In this document: piece after piece, positions 47,854 to 49,898 of the stretch
Position numbering within the stretch: the first letter of the stretch is position 1
How the letters are laid out: each line of letters begins with the position of its first letter
Translations under genes and position numbers: made by a program
Notes under the pieces: model-generated
Database searches by the model: none
What the model was told of the DNA's origin: nothing
Seen by the model: only the letters and a program-made list of their open reading frames with translations
From: Megamonas sp. UBA1799
GTDB taxonomy: Bacteria; Bacillota; Negativicutes; Selenomonadales; Selenomonadaceae
Length of the DNA stretch: 49,898 nucleotides
Assembly (NCBI GenBank): GCA_002319815.1
Contig: DCFR01000051.1
Location: 1 to 49,898, forward strand
Direction: 5' to 3'

Positions 47854-49782
47854 GTGGACAAAAAAACATTCTATATAACGACGCCAATTTATTATCCGAG
47901 TGCCAAGCTGCATATCGGGCATGCATACTGTACGACGATTGCGGATGCTATTGCACGATTTAAACGTTTGGCGGGCTATGATGTCTTTTTCCTTACCGGC
48001 AGTGATGAACATGGGCAGAAGATTCAACGCAAAGCAGAAGAAGAGGGAATTCAGCCGATTGAGTATGTGGATCGTATTGTGGCGGGGTTTCAGAATCTCT
48101 GGCGACGGCTGAATATTTCCAATGACGATTTTATTCGTACTACGGAACCGCGTCATCAGCGGGTCGTGCAGGAAATCTTTAAGCGTATTTACGAAAAAGG
48201 AGATATCTATAAAGGCGAATATAAGGGGCTTTATTGTACGCCTTGCGAAAGTTATTGGCTGGAACGGCAGCTGGTGGACGGTAAGTGTCCGGATTGCGGC
48301 CGTCCGGTAGAAGAAGTGGCGGAGGAAGCCTATTTTTTCAAGCTTTCTAAATACGCTGATCGTTTGCTGCAGCATATTCAGGATCATCCGGAGTTCATTC
48401 AACCGGTATCCCGCCGCAATGAGATGATTAATTTTATCAAACAAGGGTTGGAAGATCTTTGTATTTCCCGTACTTCCTTTAATTGGGGCATTCCGGTGCC
48501 GATGGACCCGAAACACGTTATTTACGTCTGGTTTGATGCGCTGACCAATTATTTGACGCCAATCGGATTTTTGGATGATCCGGAAAAGTTTGCCAGATTC
48601 TGGCCGGCTGATTTACATCTGGTGGGAAAGGAAATTGTGCGTTTCCATACGATTATTTGGCCGATTATTCTTATGGCGCTTGATTTGCCGCTGCCCAAGA
48701 AAGTATATGGACACGGCTGGCTGATTGTTGACGGCGACAAAATGTCGAAATCCAAGGGAAATGTAGTGGATCCTATTGCCTTGATTGATGAGTTCGGCCC
48801 AGATGCAATTCGTTATTTCCTTTTGCGGGAAATTAATCTGGGGCAGGATGGCAATTTCTCCCGCGATGCGCTGATTGGGCGCATCAATGCAGACCTGGCA
48901 AATGATCTTGGCAACTTGCTGCACCGTACGCTCAACATGATTGGCAAGTTTCAACAGGGGGTTGTACGGGCTCCGTCCGGGCAGAGTCCACTGGATGCTG
49001 CGTTGATTACGGATGCGATGGCGACGGTAGAAAAATTTACGGCCGGCATGGAGAATATGGAACTGAGTCCGACGATTAAACTGATCTGGGCGTTTATTGG
49101 CCGGGCCAATAAATACATTGACGAGACGGCGCCCTGGGCATTGGCAAAAGATCCTGACCAGCGGCAGGCGTTGGCCAACGTGCTGTATAATCTGGCGGAA
49201 AGTCTGCGTATTATTAGCGTGCTGATCGCGCCGTTTATGCCGGCTACAGCGCCGAAAATATGGAAACAGTTGGGCTTGCCGACGGATTTTTCTGCGGTGC
49301 AGCTCCAAGATATTGAAACCTGGGGTGGGATGCCGGTCAATCTTCCGATTGGGACGCCGGAGCAGCTGTTCCCTCGCATTGAAATCGAGGCGCCGCATGA
49401 AGTGCCGACGGCAGCATTGAAGCCTGATAAACTGCCGGCAGAACCGGTGAAGACAGCGGAGGAGAAAGAGATTACGATTGAAGATTTTGGGAAGATTCAT
49501 CTCCGGGTTGTCAAGATTTTGTCGGCCGAATGCGTGCCGAAGACGGAAAAGCTGTTGAAGCTCACCGTTGATTTAGGTAATGAGCATCGCGAAATTGTTT
49601 CCGGGATTGCGCAGCATTATGATCCGGCCGATCTGGTAGGTAAGAATGTGGTTATGGTCATTAACCTGAAACCGGCAAAAATTCGGGGGATTCTTTCGCA
49701 TGGGATGGTGCTGGCGGCATCACAGGCGGATGATTTGAAGCTGGTAAGCATCAATATGCCAGTTGGAAGCCAGGTAAAGTAA
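47854..49782 (+). CDS. metG: Methionyl-tRNA synthetase with C-terminal tRNA-binding domain
   Basis: A 642-residue class I aminoacyl-tRNA synthetase. The HIGH motif is LHIGH (19-23), the KMSKS motif is at 296-300, and the zinc-binding pair is C128-x2-C131 with C145-x2-C148. A C-terminal EMAP/Trbp111-like domain (about 532-642), starting IEDFGKIHLRVVKIL and ending VLAASQADD...LVSI, binds tRNA and gives dimers. The GTG at 47854 follows AGGGGAGG; a possible TTG 27 nt upstream has no signal. metG-tatD order is standard for Firmicutes. Confidence 0.96.
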   Translation: MDKKTFYITTPIYYPSAKLHIGHAYCTTIADAIARFKRLAGYDVFFLTGSDEHGQKIQRKAEEEGIQPIEYVDRIVAGFQNLWRRLNISNDDFIRTTEPRHQRVVQEIFKRIYEKGDIYKGEYKGLYCTPCESYWLERQLVDGKCPDCGRPVEEVAEEAYFFKLSKYADRLLQHIQDHPEFIQPVSRRNEMINFIKQGLEDLCISRTSFNWGIPVPMDPKHVIYVWFDALTNYLTPIGFLDDPEKFARFWPADLHLVGKEIVRFHTIIWPIILMALDLPLPKKVYGHGWLIVDGDKMSKSKGNVVDPIALIDEFGPDAIRYFLLREINLGQDGNFSRDALIGRINADLANDLGNLLHRTLNMIGKFQQGVVRAPSGQSPLDAALITDAMATVEKFTAGMENMELSPTIKLIWAFIGRANKYIDETAPWALAKDPDQRQALANVLYNLAESLRIISVLIAPFMPATAPKIWKQLGLPTDFSAVQLQDIETWGGMPVNLPIGTPEQLFPRIEIEAPHEVPTAALKPDKLPAEPVKTAEEKEITIEDFGKIHLRVVKILSAECVPKTEKLLKLTVDLGNEHREIVSGIAQHYDPADLVGKNVVMVINLKPAKIRGILSHGMVLAASQADDLKLVSINMPVGSQVK

Positions 49783-49898
49783 ATGTTGATTGATACGCAT
49801 GCCCATATTGATGGACAGGAATATGATGCGGACCGGGATGCCGTGGTGGAACGAGCGGCGGCAGCCGGTGTATGCCGGATTGTGAATATGGGGGATAC
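49783..49898 (+). CDS. tatD: TatD family DNase/metal-dependent hydrolase, 5' part only
   Basis: The gene starts directly after the metG stop and runs off the right edge, leaving 38 codons. The opening MLIDTHAHIDGQEYDADRDA carries the HxH metal ligands of the TatD amidohydrolase family, and GVCRIVNMG matches the next strand. TatD proteins are metal-dependent nucleases. The rest lies outside the window. Confidence 0.88.
   Translation, partial: MLIDTHAHIDGQEYDADRDAVVERAAAAGVCRIVNMGD

Noticed and set aside
1..49898. CRISPR arrays, tRNA or rRNA genes, prophage, complete insertion sequences
   Set aside because: No regularly spaced repeats, cloverleaf-like sequences, rRNA segments, transposase or phage structural genes were recognised.

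Overview
The window looks like chromosomal DNA from a diderm Firmicute of the class Negativicutes (Sporomusa/Selenomonas/Veillonella relatives). This is inferred, not proven. The run yaaR-holB-ricT-trmN6-rsmI-abrB-metG-tatD, an AbrB protein with a zinc ribbon, TTG/GTG starts after strong AGGAGG sites, paired NirJ1/NirJ2 and a CobT-like protein resembling Sporomusa ArsAB all fit. So do periplasm-type parts (a HlyD adaptor, WecA/WecB). Base composition is moderate and fairly even; no rRNA, tRNA, CRISPR array, phage or complete insertion sequence was seen.

Layout. 1-430: truncated EAL gene and a left-edge hairpin. 671-3245: polar amino acid ABC importer with its own promoter and an early terminator in its leader. 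3254-7307: PucR-type regulator divergent from a class III (GABA-type) aminotransferase and a 4-hydroxybutyrate dehydrogenase-like enzyme, probably a GABA to 4-hydroxybutyrate route. 7395-10486: TetR regulator with a clear palindromic operator and two ABC-2 type permeases without an ATPase. 10591-15149: second TetR, NirJ1 and NirJ2 (radical SAM enzymes of the siroheme-dependent haem route), a HAD phosphatase and a PHP phosphatase. 15244-17570: polyprenyl-phosphate sugar-1-phosphate transferase and UDP-GlcNAc 2-epimerase. 17622-25003: complete F-type ATP synthase operon (atpZ, I, B, E, F, H, A, G, D, C). 25147-27237: chemoreceptor. 27256-29608: feoAB ferrous iron uptake. 29704-33806 on the minus strand: Tex and a two-domain CobT/ArsAB-like fusion. 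34090-36284: acetolactate synthase ilvBN. 36394-36927: rubrerythrin. 37048-39073: third TetR, a HlyD-type adaptor and a truncated yrbL. 39279-42461: M20 peptidase and a 7TM diguanylate cyclase. 42586-49898: conserved housekeeping cluster ending in a partial tatD.

How it fits together. The picture is an anaerobe that ferments amino acids, respires or stores energy through an F-ATPase, makes haem from sirohaem and uses cobamides, with ferrous iron supplied by Feo and peroxide handled by rubrerythrin. The most notable observations are the single-chain ArsA-ArsB-like protein, an ATP synthase c subunit with an Asp in helix 1 exactly 33 residues before the helix-2 Glu (two-carboxylate type), an acidic insert in the gamma subunit, a His-rich loop in FeoB, an efflux system apparently split between two loci, and matching inverted repeats in front of the third tetR and hlyD. 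All product calls rest on reading sequence by eye; no database search was possible.
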